Assembly (NCBI GenBank): GCA_001179505.1
Contig: CDMY01000352.1
Span: 1 to 64,000 of the forward strand
Origin: Vitrella brassicaformis
Lineage: Eukaryota; Sar; Vitrellaceae
Reading direction: 5' to 3'
DNA length: 64,000 bases
Below, piece by piece: positions 22,471-34,500 of the stretch. The notes under the pieces are model-generated. The model saw only the letters and a list, made by a program, of their open reading frames with translations, searched no databases and had not been told where the DNA came from. The stretch's first letter is position 1; each line of letters begins with the position of its first letter. Position numbers and translations under genes: made by a program.

Positions 22471-22821
22471 CGATTGGCGGGCGGTGGATGGAGAGGTGGC
22501 GCGTGACGCACGAGAACCGACACACTAGGGCATACTTCGAGAGAATAGCCAGCAAGGGAAGGCAGGGGGGGAGTGACCCATGGATGGATGGATAGAAAGG
22601 AGTGAGTGAATGGGCAGAGGACAGGGCACACCCCTGTAGGTGGATTTTTGGTACGTGATTTTTGTGGGTGTCTTCTGCTCGGCATGGCGTGGATGAGAGA
22701 CCGCTGAACGAATACATTTGCGATTGAATGCACACGTCCGACCGATCGACACACACACACACACACATATTGATTACATATGCAGACAGACCCACCTACC
22801 TACCAGCCTAAAGACAGCAAG

Positions 22822-25374
22822 TCATCCCTCCCCCTGCCCCTCAGCTGCCATTTCCCTTCTTTGCCTTTCGCCCTCTATCTCTTGCCTGAGCCTGTCCTGC
22901 TCCTCGTCACCTGCACCAGCTGTCCTGTTGCCCCCCGTTGCCCCTGTTGGTGGCGGCAGCGGGTGGCCGTGGATGGCTGCCTTCATGATGCCCTCCAGCT
23001 CTTGTGTGGATCTCAGCCGCCGATTCTCCTCCTCTGTCAGCTCAGCCGTCAGCCGGTCAGACTCGGTACGCAGACGAGACACCTCTGCACACACACACAC
23101 ATGATGATGCCTTCCTTGTTGTGTGTGTGTGTGTCTCGGTGTCTCTGTGCGGCTTGTCTTGTCCGCACCTGCACTGATGTCTATTCTGCAGGGTGGCATA
23201 TGTTCGCCCTTTTTGCACACTTTGGCTTCAGCGGCGACCGAGTCGGCGCAGCACTGGCTCTTGCCGCCCGCATACGCCTCACAGCCGGGTCCCCCGCACC
23301 TGTCGCACTCGGAGGCGGGACAGCACGCTGACGCAAGCTGCACCGTCGAGTTGTCGATGGACACCTTGCCGCCGAGCGAGCTGCAGATAAAGTCGCGGGC
23401 CCTCGCTGTGTCGTTGGCGAGGAGGGCCGTCTCGGCATCGAGGACGGCTTTCTTCTGCTGCAGCAGGTCGGCTATCTTGCTGTCATACTCATGAACCGCC
23501 GTCAGCAAGTCTGAAGAGAGCACAGACGCGGGCATCCAGATTGACCGACGAAGATTGAGGATGCGTGTGTGTTCTGTTCTATGATGTGTGTGTGTGTCCA
23601 GTCACTCTGCTGTCTGGAGATGGCTTCGGGTGGGAGTGGATGTGGGGCGCCCGGCTTGTGGCCGGGGGGAACTAGGCCCTCCTCCCTCGTCTCTCGCTCG
23701 ATCCTGCCTTCACCTGCACACATACACCACCCCAGAGAGAGAGACAGAGAGAGAGAGAGAGACAGACAGAGAAAGAGACTTCATCACACTGTAGTGAGTG
23801 ATGGATAGGGTGCATACTAGAGAAGACGCCACCCTCGACGAGTTCATCGTGTGGCGCCCCCGCAGGCCTCTCCTCTTCGCCGGGCAGAGCTGCACAGACA
23901 CCAAGACCCGACGGACAACTGTACCGGTCGGGTCGGTGTATGCGTGCACCAATTCAATCTCACGTACGTTCTGCCTGCGGTGGCCCTGCGGGCCCTTCTT
24001 CTTTCCCTGCCTCCTCTTTCAGCTTCTCCCTGTGATGCAGCTCGTGGTGTTTGCGGAGCTTCTCCCTGAGTGCCAGCTCTCTCGCAGTGAGGTCTGCCTC
24101 CCAGTGCTCCAGCTCATCCTCCCACTTGTCCAGTTCGAACCCCTTGGCCTTCAGCTGCTCGGGCGTCAGCGAAGACAGGTCGGGGGGCAGCGGGTTGCCG
24201 GAGATGTTGTGGGGCTGGGACGAGGCAGCGGAGGTCTCCAGAAAGGAACCTGGTGGCAGTGGGGTGGCGGCAGGGAGGGTGATGGTTGAGGGTATGTGTT
24301 TCGCTTACCTTCTTGGTCGCAGCTGGTGCATTCGTCGCCATAGATTCCGACTCTCATGCAGGCCCGGCCGTGCCATGCCTTGGCGTAGATGCGGACCGCC
24401 CCAGCGTGAAAGGGGATCCCTATCTGGTGACTCACCTGCACACACACATGAACACACACGAGTGCAGGTGGTGTCTCGTGTGTCATTTTCTGTCTGTCAG
24501 CCCACTTAACTTACTTGGTCGACGTTGTTGGTGTTCGCATCAAGCACTGTCTGGATGGATCCTATGTTGAGGGCGTCGTTGTACGTCATCCAGTTCTGGA
24601 ATGCCGGCCGGGAGTCGTAGGCATGCTTTATCGTTATGTTGGTCACCCACGACTGCTCACACGCATTGGCTGCAGCCAAGCCACCACAACACAGCACCCA
24701 CACAAGACAAGACAGACCCCTGCTTCAGCGATAGAGACACACATCCATGCTGTCTGCGGCACCTTGTGTGACGACGCGCTTGATGGTCTTGACTCCAGAG
24801 AAGGTGACTTGAATGAAAGGCTCCTTGTCAGTGTTGGCGGCGCACCAGGCGCGGCCCTTGTAGCCGAGCCGTGCGCGCGTGATGAAGTGTTTGGCGTCGA
24901 GTGGGTCCAGCTCCTCTGCGCGTCGACACGATTCGACTTCGATGGGTTGTGAGTAGTAGGATGCATTGACGGACGAGGCCTTGATGTCGCGGTCCATGAC
25001 GATGCGATTGATGCCCGTCATCTCCACCGCACCAAAGAGGTCCTCGCTCACTGCATCATACCAGAGGATAAGCACAAAGGCGTTGCTCTATTTCTCTCTG
25101 TGTTACGGCACGCCCACCGTCTGGCTGCATGAGTGCTATTCTTCTCTGCGATGATGCAATCACGCGTGTTCTGTCGATGCGGCCGCCGGCACCCACCGAA
25201 ACCCTCTGCAAACGGACAAAACTCTCCCCACAAAGCCATGGCAGAAACATGCCCGAGGAAATGTGTGCCCACGTGTGAGTGCAGGTGTAGTGCATTGACG
25301 AGAGCAGCAGAAGCCAGCACAAACAGCACCACATGGGCCGCTCTGTTGATGACATCTAACCATCGCAGCCTCAT
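22822..25374 (-). CDS. Secreted discoidin (F5/8 type C) domain protein with coiled coil and CGGxxC-type cysteine motif
   Basis: About nine exons (approximately 25190-25374, 24762-25050, 24519-24667, 24309-24433, 23965-24249, 23823-23894, 23608-23715, 23169-23513, 22822-23093) give ~600 aa. An N-terminal hydrophobic segment (HVVLFVLASAALVNALHL) serves as signal peptide or anchor. Residues ~65-250 read as an F5/8C sandwich: EPFIQVTFSGVKTIKRVVTQ, SWVTNITIKHAYD, QNWMTYNDALNIGSIQTVLD, HQIGIPFHAGAVRIYAKAW, RVGIYG. A charged coiled coil (FELDKWEDELEHWEADLTAR...) follows, then an Asn/Cys region with CCPASECDRCGGPGCEAYAG...CC. This CGGxxC/CC pattern appears in assorted secreted proteins of protists. 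A second coiled coil ends the protein. It is probably a surface or secreted glycan-binding protein. Middle exons 23608-23894 are the least certain. Confidence 0.75.
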
Positions 25375-25544
25375 CGCGGGGAGAGAAGGGATGCCGTAGT
25401 GGGGGCCAAATCGGTCTTGGGGGCACCCAGCCGCGACGCAGTATCTGTCCGACTGACGTGTACTGACGTGCTGTGGTCACACCGCCATCTGTCTTCCGTT
25501 TCTTCCCACCCAGACCACCATCTCCTCCCTCCCCCACCTGTTCT

Positions 25545-26520
25545 GTCGGGGCGAAACATGAGGTGGGAACAGGAGGTCGAAGATCTGCCGCTCGCTCTCG
25601 TCGCTGCTGAGTGAGGAGAGACCTGCCCGATAGCTGTGTGGATTGTGTCTGTTGGGCAGTGGAAGGAAACAAGGCTGGCCTCTGCGGGACGACTTAAGTG
25701 CTTCTGGAGGGTTTTGTCTCACTGCAAGGCTGGCCCTGTGAGTGCAAGGCTGGCCTTTTAGCTGGAGGGCTGGCCCTGTGGCTGCAGGGCCAGCTTTGCG
25801 CACAAGTCGCTTGCATTGCATTTTCTGACGTGGATTCACCGAGGCGCCTTCAGGTAGCTTGAAGGCATTGATGGTCACCGGCGTCGATTGGATGAGCAGA
25901 AGTGCTGCCGGAAAATGTGCGTGTCTCTCTTGCCATGCTTAATTTGACGTGAATCTCTCGGGGCCTGGCTTCCGTTCTCCATTCCATCGTGTATCCGTGT
26001 GTGTCTCAACCTCAAAACACATGTATCAGAGAAGCAGAGGCCGTCGCAAAGGTACGAGTCACGAAACCACACCATAACTGAATACATCCGATCCAAATCA
26101 TGGAACGCAGCAGCCAAATTAACGCCGACACAAACATAACCATGGCCAACCCACCAATGTCACATCTTGGCTTGCAAGAGAGAGACGAAAACGGTGGATG
26201 TCGTGCGAATGAATTTGGGTCTCAGAGGGGTGGGGCGACGGACCGCCTTCTTGTGACGGCCTGCCCTCCCGCTGACTCCCATGTGTTTCTTACATGGGTG
26301 TGTGTACTGTATATGTATCTGTATCTGTATGTGGGAAGGCAGACAGAGCCAACAAACGAGTGACCGCTCGAGAGCGATTGCCACATGTGATGCTGCTCTG
26401 CTGCCTCGCCTCTTCTCTACCGCACTGCACTGCACTGTGGCGACGCTCGTGGCTTGTATGATCACAGACCACTTGGCCGCTCACAGGATGCCTGACAGCA
26501 GCAGAGACACATAGAGAGAG
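25545..26520. repeat. Non-coding segment, copy 1 of unit duplicated at 30497-31300
   Basis: It shares long stretches with 30497-31300, including a 'SSLSSDE.ERQ.FDLL'-like open stretch, a GGCTGGCC minisatellite and the ACTGTATATGTATCTGTATG tract. It contains no convincing gene. It appears to be the left edge of a tandem duplication unit that also includes the neighbouring secreted-protein gene and PEBP gene. Confidence 0.8.
25725..25800. repeat. ~20-base GGCTGGCC minisatellite
   Basis: There are about four degenerate units of the form GCAAGGCTGGCCyTktGGCT. A longer version with about six units lies at 30640-30755. Confidence 0.75.
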
Positions 26521-27122
26521 ACGTATCAGATTGGTCTGTATGCGTGCCCTCACTGTGTGTCGGGACGTTGGTGTGTATGTATGCGTCTATGTCGATGGTT
26601 GCGCATGAAGCAGTCATCGATTGATCGATCATCCATTCATTGCAAGTTCGCATTGCATACACACACGCGTCTGCGTTTGTGTGTGTGTCTATTGGGTACT
26701 CATCTGCTACTCAGTGACAAGAAAGTATGCATGGAGCGCTACAGGTTGCTCTATCGCTGGTGCTTGGCTGGCTGGCTAGAGGGAAAATCGCCAGTATCGA
26801 TCGATGTGGTTGGTGGTGAGCTCTCTCTCTGACACACCCACCCACACGAACACGAAGAACATGAACATGTAACTGCGGTGACGGCATTCAAACGCCGATT
26901 CAAAGCACAGACAGCTGAGGCTGGTCGCCTCGCATGCGTACGTATATGTATGTATATACGTATATGTATGCAGACGTATGCAAGTGTGCAAGTAGGTATG
27001 CAAGTATGTATGTGGCGACATGCATTCATGCATCCCTCTTTCCGCGTGTGTACGCATACCATGACCAGGTCCTTGCCTGGGGGATGGTGTGTTGATGAGC
27101 TGAGTTGCGTCGATGAAGAGAA
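26521..27122. other. Intergenic, no gene seen
   Basis: It includes an AT/GT tract of TATGTATG units at about 26938-27013 and no supported exon. Confidence 0.6.
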
Positions 27123-30100
27123 TTAGTAGCTGGGTGGAAAGCCGTCGAAGTCGTCACTGAACAGACACGCAACGATGAATGATGGATCACCGATCGTCAT
27201 TGTGTCGTGCATGCAAGGATTGACCTGCGTGGGGGTGCGCCGCGTCCGCGTCCGCCTTGCCGCCCTTGCCGCCCTTGGGGGCCTTCTTGGCCGCTTTGCC
27301 CTTCTTGTCCTTGCCGCCCTTCTTCTCCCCGGCTGTATCCGACAACGAGCACGTGAGACTGGTCGGCTGTGGCAGCACTTTATTGAGAGCCTCCAGCACA
27401 ACACTGCACACCACACACACACACGCACGGAGGGAGGGCGAAAGACAAAGAAACAAACATGCAATCCATGCCGTGCATAAGAGAGACATGAGGTGCGTCC
27501 CCGGGCTTACGTGCACAGCTCTTCAAAGCCTGTCTCTGCCTCAAATGTGACAATGAGAGTCTTGACGAGCGTCTCAACCGCCTCTGCGGAGAGTTTCTCG
27601 AGCAGCATGTCTTCAGGCAGCTTCAGTAGGTCGACAAGCAGCTCCTCCGCATCCTTGAGGCCGAGCACCTTGAAGAGCTCCTCAGCGAAGCTATCGAGGG
27701 CAATGCTCTTGGGAAGGTCGAGGATTGAGAAGACTGCGCACATCCAGACACAGACAAGACGGGCAGGCACACACGACATCCATCCGTGCGTCCACGCTTC
27801 CAATCGTCACGTATTTGTGGAGTACGTACCCAGAACTTCTGCCTCATAGGTCTTGTTTGCGGCGATGAGACAGTCCACATAATCCTCGACGGTCTTGTTA
27901 GCGATCAGCTCCGGAGCGTCCAGAAAGTCGCACATCGTTGCCATCTCTCCTCGGTTTTGTCGGCGACGTCTGTAGGGACAGAAGGCCGGGTAGCCGTAAT
28001 AGTCGCTACAGCAGCAGTAGGGGTAGGAGTAGTACGTGGTGTAGTAGATATAATCGTAATTGCCGCATAGGTAGCTACAGGTGCTGGCAGTATATTGTTC
28101 TGTGCTGCCGTCCAGAACATCTGTCGCGGAATCCGCAAGATCCGCCGCTTCTGTGTCGTTCAGGGTCGTATTTAGAACATCCGTCACGCAATCCTCAACA
28201 TCCGCCGTAAGTTGTTCTTTCTTGGGGGGTTGGTCTTTGGCGGCCATTTTGGAGAGCTCCTTGCCCTTCTTCTTCGCAACTTCAGCAATGACGTGTGTGA
28301 TGATTGCCTTGCCGTCAAGCTGGCACACATACACACACAGGTGACCGCAACAGACAGGCAATGATGAACCAGAGAGTGAGTGAGCATCCAATGAATGCTC
28401 GTGAACTGAGTGAGCACCGCGGCGGTGGTCACCTTGGTGGTCATGACGCTCTTGTCGCCCTTTCCGCGAGCCAAGCTGATGACGGCTTGCAGCGCCTTGC
28501 GGTCCAACCCACTTATGAGATCACTGCATCACACACACACACACACACACAAATCAGATGTGAGACCTGTTGAGCATGTGCGCCTCGCACTCACGGGATG
28601 GCTTTGTCGAGGCCCTTGTCATTCTTGAATGCGGCTACAAACCCTTCCAACATGGCAGCCGCCACCGATGGCGACTCGAACGTCCTGCCCGCGATCAGGT
28701 CTTTCGAAGCGGCCAGGCCGCGGCGACCGAAGATTGCTGACGACCAACACAGCAACCAACAACCAAGCACCACAGACACACAGGACAGCTGACGTCTGTG
28801 TGTGCGTGTGTGAGTCGTGAATGGCTACAACTGAGGATGTCGTCGGATGTTGTCGGACACGCCCAAACAAAGGCCTCCGCCACATCCACTGCGAGACATG
28901 CGTACATGTGATAATGCAGGCTCCCATGTCAACACACTCAGCCATCTCAGAACTCACGTTCTTCTTCCTGCGAGAGGCCAGCGAGGCATGTCTTGCTGAA
29001 TGCCTGGAGCTGAGCGGTGGTCGGTGGGTCAGACGCCAAAATAGCCTTGATCTCTGCAGAGGTGTCGCAGGCGTCGACCAGCGGAATATCATCGTCAGCC
29101 TTGACATTGCTGGCGTCCAGTCGCGAGATGACGCCATCTACAGTGCACACGCCTCCTCGGTTGCCTTGCCATGCTTGCCCTTTTTCTTGCGCTTCTCCAC
29201 GCCAGCCTTGGGCTTCTCTCCCTTGAGCTTGGCCATCGCCTTCTTGGCTGCGTCAGCAAAGTACGCCGCCACAGGCCTACCCTCAACCTTGAACGAGAGA
29301 AGGGATGAGTCACCCTTGCCGGCAGCCGACCCGCCGAATGTCTTCTCCAGCACGTCAAGGAGCATTCTCGGCTCCAGGCTCTCCAGGATCTTGGTGAGCT
29401 CCTTGCCAGCGCCCGGTGTGTCGGCAAACTGCTTGGCGTACTTGAGCAGGAAGGGGACGGCGAGCTCGGGGTGGTTCTCGGGCTTGAAGAGGTCGCTGTC
29501 GAAGAAGAGTCCGACCAGCTTGGTCGCCTCAGAAAGCCCCATGTCCTCCAGGATGAAAGTCAGCGCCTCCAAGTACTTAGGCAAGTTGACGAAAACAGTG
29601 ACTGAGTGTGACAGTAAGGAAACCAATCAGGCAGTAACATAGCTGTCTATGGGCTCTGGCGGCGCGTACCGATGCCCTCCAGGAATTGGTCTGGCGTATG
29701 GACCAAGTCCTTGAGGACCTTCGTGATGATCGGCGCTATCCGTTCACCGTTCTTCTCGGTGGGACATACCATCCACACGACACACACGGACACAGACACA
29801 GGCACAGACAGAACAAGCGAACATCATACACGGAACGGAAAAATTCCCAGCCACAGTCGTGTTTGTATTCCAGCAGCTGCCCCAACGTACTACAGCTGAC
29901 ACGTCAAGCTCGGAAACGGCGTCGACGATTCCATCGATGACGTCCGCTGGCACATCAGTCTGCTCCTTCTTGGCGCCTTCTGCATACATATCACGGCATG
30001 ACACAGCACGAAGAAAGTGAATCCAGTACTCGTCGAGCGGTGTTTGTGGCGTCCTTCACCTGTTTGCGGTGTGAGGAATGTGCCGGGCTGCTGCGGCGGG

Positions 30101-30159
30101 GCGGCCGACGCAGAGAGGATGAGGGCCGCCAGGGCGGCTACCGCTACATTCCCCCTCAT
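27123..30159 (-). CDS. Exon-modular secreted helical protein, short paralogue
   Basis: About eleven exons. Exon 1 (30060-30159) encodes a signal peptide (MRGNVAVAALAALILSASA). It is followed by 29891-29979, 29670-29754, a long exon from 29601 (leucine-rich helices, VNLPKYLEALTFILEDMGL, ending in the lysine-rich KRKKKGKHGKA), an exon at about 28970-29135, 28598-28734, a short exon near 28435-28525, 27831-28320, 27510-27735 and 27236-27410, with a doubtful tail exon ending near 27123. Each module is a set of amphipathic helices with paired cysteines, often ending in a lysine-rich linker (GEKKGGKDKKGKAAKKAPKG). I recognise no family. The paralogue at 31590-38416 shares exons 1-10 and then continues for thirteen more. 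Near 29147 two coding modules meet without a normal intron (only 13 bases, and the frame changes), so this copy may be damaged. It carries a Tyr/Cys-rich insert at about 27960-28090. Confidence 0.6.
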
Positions 30160-30269
30160 TTGGGCCGTATACTACGCGGTAGGAGATAAACAAGGCAGGC
30201 TTTTTAAGCGGTGGCTTAGCACAGCGTTCAATTAGCCAACGGCCGATCTTTGTAAATTTGGCGTCGGGA

Positions 30270-30365
30270 GCTCTTGCTGTGTGCTCCGTTCGGTGCTGCT
30301 GGTGACCGCCGGCCACGCGGCAATCGCGGCCGACCCCGATGCGGTGAGAAGGGAGGGAGCTCCAG
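30270..30365 (+). pseudogene. Remnant of PEBP first exon
   Basis: 30280-30343 matches both ends of exon 1 of the intact PEBP gene at 38521, including the GTGAGAAGGGAGGGAG donor region. It lacks the ATG and about 170 internal bases, and no further exons follow. It sits at the same position relative to the short secreted-protein gene as the intact PEBP does to the long one, which shows that the duplicated unit once included PEBP. Confidence 0.85.
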
Positions 30366-30496
30366 GAGGGAGAGAGAGAGGGCCAGACAGGGAGAGCCGC
30401 ACATGCCGAATCACCCACCCGCCACACTGCCACAACAGCTGCTATCACACACACACTTACACACATACACAAAGAACTGATCGCCTCTCCACACCG

Positions 30497-31300
30497 GAGT
30501 AAGAGGTCGAAGGTCTGCCGCTCCCTCTCGTCGCTGCTGAGTGAGGAGAGATCTGCCCGGTAGCTGTTGGGCGGAAGGACACACGGCTGGCCTCTGCGGG
30601 ACGACTTAAGTGCTTCTAGATGGTTTTGACTCATTGCAAGGCTGGCCCTGAGTGCAAGGCTGGCCTTTCAGCTGGAGGGCTGGCCCTGTGGCTGCAGGGC
30701 TGGTTCTGCAGCTACAAGCTGGCCTTCTGACTGCAGGGCTGGCCCCAGGGGCAGACATGGCAGCCTTCGGCCGCAAAATGTCCGTGTCTCTCTTGCCATG
30801 CTTAATTTGACATGAACCTCTCTCAGGGGCCTGGCTTCCGTTCTCCATTCCATCGTGTATCCGTGTGTGTCTCAACCTCAAAACACATGTATCAGAAGAG
30901 CAGAGGCCGTCGCAAACCACATCATAAGTGAATGCATCCGATCCAAATCATGGATCGCAGCAGCCAAATTAACGCCGACATGGCCAACCCACCAATGTCA
31001 CATCTTGGCTTGCAAGAGAGAGACGAAAACGGCGGATGTCGTGCGCATAAATTTGGGTCTCAGAGGGGTGGGGCGACGGACCGCCTTAATTGTTTTTGAC
31101 GGCCTGCCCTCCCGCCGACTCCCATGTGTTTCTTACATGGGTGTGTGTACTGTATATGTATCTGTATGTGTCTGTGGGGAGGCAGACAGAGCCAACAAAC
31201 GAGTGACCGCTCGAGAGCGATTGCCACATGTGATGCTGCTCTGCTGCCTTGCCTCTCCTCTACCGCACTGCACTGTACTGTACTGTACCCAGCTTCAAGC
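30497..31300. repeat. Non-coding segment, copy 2 of unit at 25545-26520
   Basis: Same order of landmarks as copy 1: the AGGTCGAAG.TCTGCCGCTC start, the GGCTGGCC minisatellite (30640-30755), CATCGTGTATCCGTGTGTGT and the TGTACTGTATATGTATCTG tract. It begins about 130 bases after the PEBP remnant, marking the junction of two tandem units. Confidence 0.8.
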
Positions 31301-31589
31301 GCACGTGTGTGTGGAGTGGAGCAAGAAAGACAAAAAGAGAGAGACACTACCGCCTCACTACCGCATGAATGAATGGCATTAGGGCAGCATGTATGGACGT
31401 ACAGAAAATTGCCCGGCCGGCTGCATGGCCATGCAGCCATGCACATGTGCGTACATGTACGTATCGAAAAACGCCGACCATATCACTGACCTATGGCAGC
31501 CCCTTGTCTTGCCGCCCTCCCTGCTCGATGCCGACCGAGTTGACGATAACCACCATACACCAACCACCATCTTCCAAGGATGCGGCCCG

Positions 31590-34500
31590 TTATAGGAAGG
31601 CATCTTTGAACTGTTGGATCAGCTCTGCATTTGCCTCCAGGGCCTCGAGTTGCGCTTCGACAAGACCTGCACAAGAGACGGAGCCACAGGCAGGCAGAAG
31701 ACAGACAGACCGGGGTGGGCACATACACATACACACATACGTACCTGCAAAGTCTTCGGCGGTGCAATTCGGTGGCAACGTGTCGCGGAAGGTGCCAACG
31801 AGAGTTTGAAACGCATCCTCGTTGCCCATGAAATCCACGAGAAGGCCAGCTGCACGCGACGGACACCACACTTTTCACACATTCAGCTAGCTGGCTGTGA
31901 TCGGCTGTGTCTGTCTGGCTCGTCCATCGATTCAGCTTACGGACACGCACGTGCTCACTTACCGAGTAGGGCAGCGAGTTCCTCGCAGTCCTGTTCCTTG
32001 ACGGCCTTGCTGCCCTCCTTCTGCTTGCCAGCCGTCTTGCCGGGTATCACGGGAGTGGCATCGGTAGGGCAGGTGAAAGTCATGGTCTTGAGTGCAGCAG
32101 TGAAAGCGTCGACCTGGTCGGGAAGTAGCTGCTGTTTCACTTTCTCTAGCGCTGCGTCTGTCACCACACATGAGTCAGACGAGACGAGCAGCTTGCATCG
32201 AGTTATATACTGTGTGACAACCTCGTGTATTGTACCCATGAAGCCATCGAGGCCTCCTGAAGATTGGCAGATGATCAATCCGTAGATACCCAGGAAGAAG
32301 TCAATGGCTGCCCCATCACCACCATTGGCGCCCGTGAATATGGAAACTGAAGACAGCGAGAGAGAGACGCCGATGGAAATGCCGTTGTCTTCGCCTTCCT
32401 GCCTTGCGAGAATCGCTCTCTGCTCATCCATCCATGTGTGCATGCTTACTCATGATGACAATCAGCACAGTAAAACTAATAGTGAACTGTTCCTTGACGG
32501 CCTTGCTGCCCTCCTTCTGCTTGCCAGCCGTCTTGCCGGGTATCACGGCAGTGGCATCGGTAGGGCAGGTGAAAGTCATATCCTTGAGTGCAGCAGTGAA
32601 GTCGTCGACCTGGTTGGGGCTGGTGGAGATCATCTTCGCTTCGACAGAATCTAGATGTCATCACACACGCATCAGACAAGTGGGTGTGTGACACATACTG
32701 TCTGATGCGCCGCGTCGCGTACCGAAGAAGCCAGACAGGCCTCCTGAGGATTGGCAGATGAACAATCCGTAAATACTCAGGAAAAAGTCAATGGCCTTGC
32801 CATCACCGTCACCGCCCGTGAATATGGAAACTGAACACAGCCAGAGAGAGACACCCATCGGAAATGCTCTTGTCTTCGCCTGCCTTGCGAGAATCGCTCT
32901 CTGCTCATCTATCCATGTGCGCGCGCTTACTCATGAGCACAATGAGCACTGAAATAGTCTGTTCCTGGACGGCCTTGTCGCCCTGCTTCTCCTCGCTGCC
33001 TGCCGCGTCGGAGGCCTGCCGCAAGGCGTCAATCAGCTCGTCAATCTTCGCGTCCGTCAGGCCAAGCTTGCCGGCCTGGATGCGCAGCTCCTCAATGATG
33101 TCAGCTGCACAGCGAGACGGCCAATCGTGGGTGCATACGTGTCCTCTTGTCATCAGCTGTCCTCCCTCCCTCCCTCCCTCCCTCCCATGTGTGTGTGTGT
33201 GTGTCGGTCTCGATGTAGGTGTACCAACCAATAGAGAGGTCACTGAGCTTGAAGAGCGCCGTCGCAGTGTCGATGCAGCTGGCGTCTTGACAGATGGACA
33301 GGAACAACCGGACTGAGACATCACACACACACATGGCAGCACAGACACAAGAGCAGATGTCAGTCAGTCAGTCTGCCTGTCACCCTGCCGCGCTGTGTGT
33401 GGTATGCGTGGATGCGTACCGAACTGTTCAGGCTTGAGAAAACCGGGGATGGTGACAATAGGGCCCTGCTCCTTGCCCCTCTTGCTGCCCTTGTCCTTCT
33501 GCTGCTTGCCCTTGTTGTCTTTGCACACAACGGGGTTGTCGGCGTCGATCCCTTCAAGCGCGTACTGCACCGACACAGTGAACTGGACACTGTCGACAGC
33601 CTCTGGACGCACACCCAACACAGGCGGGGGGAAGGGGAACGAACGACGAATGGGTTCTTCCAGTCAGCTCTCTCTCTCTCTCTCTGGATGTGTGTGTGTG
33701 TGTGTGCCGGTGTGTGTGACGACACCAGCTTACTTACCGAGGAGTTTGTCGAGGCTCTCGGGAGGCACCGTCGAGCTGACAAACTTGGCCACCTCACTGA
33801 AGCATTTGTCGCGAATCCTCACTTGGTTGCAGGGGCCCTCAAGGTATGCTTCTGAGAGGACGGACGGCACCACCGACAGGCAGATAGAGACACATGGGAC
33901 GGATGGATCTGTTCGGTGCGTGAACCAAGTGCGTACTTATGACTCTTGCGATCTCGTCCACCTTGGCCGCAAAGTCAGCAGGGTGACTGGTGCCTGAAGC
34001 GGTCGTGGTATTAGTCACGTCTCCAGTCGTCTTCATGACAGACACGTCAGATACTTCAGTCTTATTGGTTGGCTGAGATACTTCTCTCTTGTCGATTGTC
34101 GTATCCTCCTTCTTGGCGGTGCTGCCCTGTGACCGCCGGCAGATGACTTGGTCTGAGCAGGCGAGCGTCGAGAAATCCAGCAGGGCCTGACTCACAGGCT
34201 CCAGCTGTGTCCACGCATTGAACTTGGCTGCGAACTCTGGAGCACGGGTGGTGCCCTCGTCGGCGTCCACCGCCTTGACAGTACACCACACATCAGCTGC
34301 AGCCACCCACGCACGAACGCACGCACCCACCAAGATATGTCGAGTCGTGTGCGTGCTGTTTTGGCGTGTGCCTCACTGGCAAGTGACTGAGCGGATGCCT
34401 GGTTGGCCCCCAGGCCGAGTTGCCTGAACGCCGAGTTAACCAAAGCCTGTCTCAGGTCTTCACCAGCGGCATCGACGGCCTTAATAGCCTTGTACGAGAA

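Noticed and set aside
25477-25878. Minus-strand open frame in the repeated non-coding segment, with GPALQLKGQP repeats
   Set aside because: The repeats are translations of the GGCTGGCC minisatellite. The paired segment at 30497-31300 does not keep the frame, and there are no splice-consistent partners.
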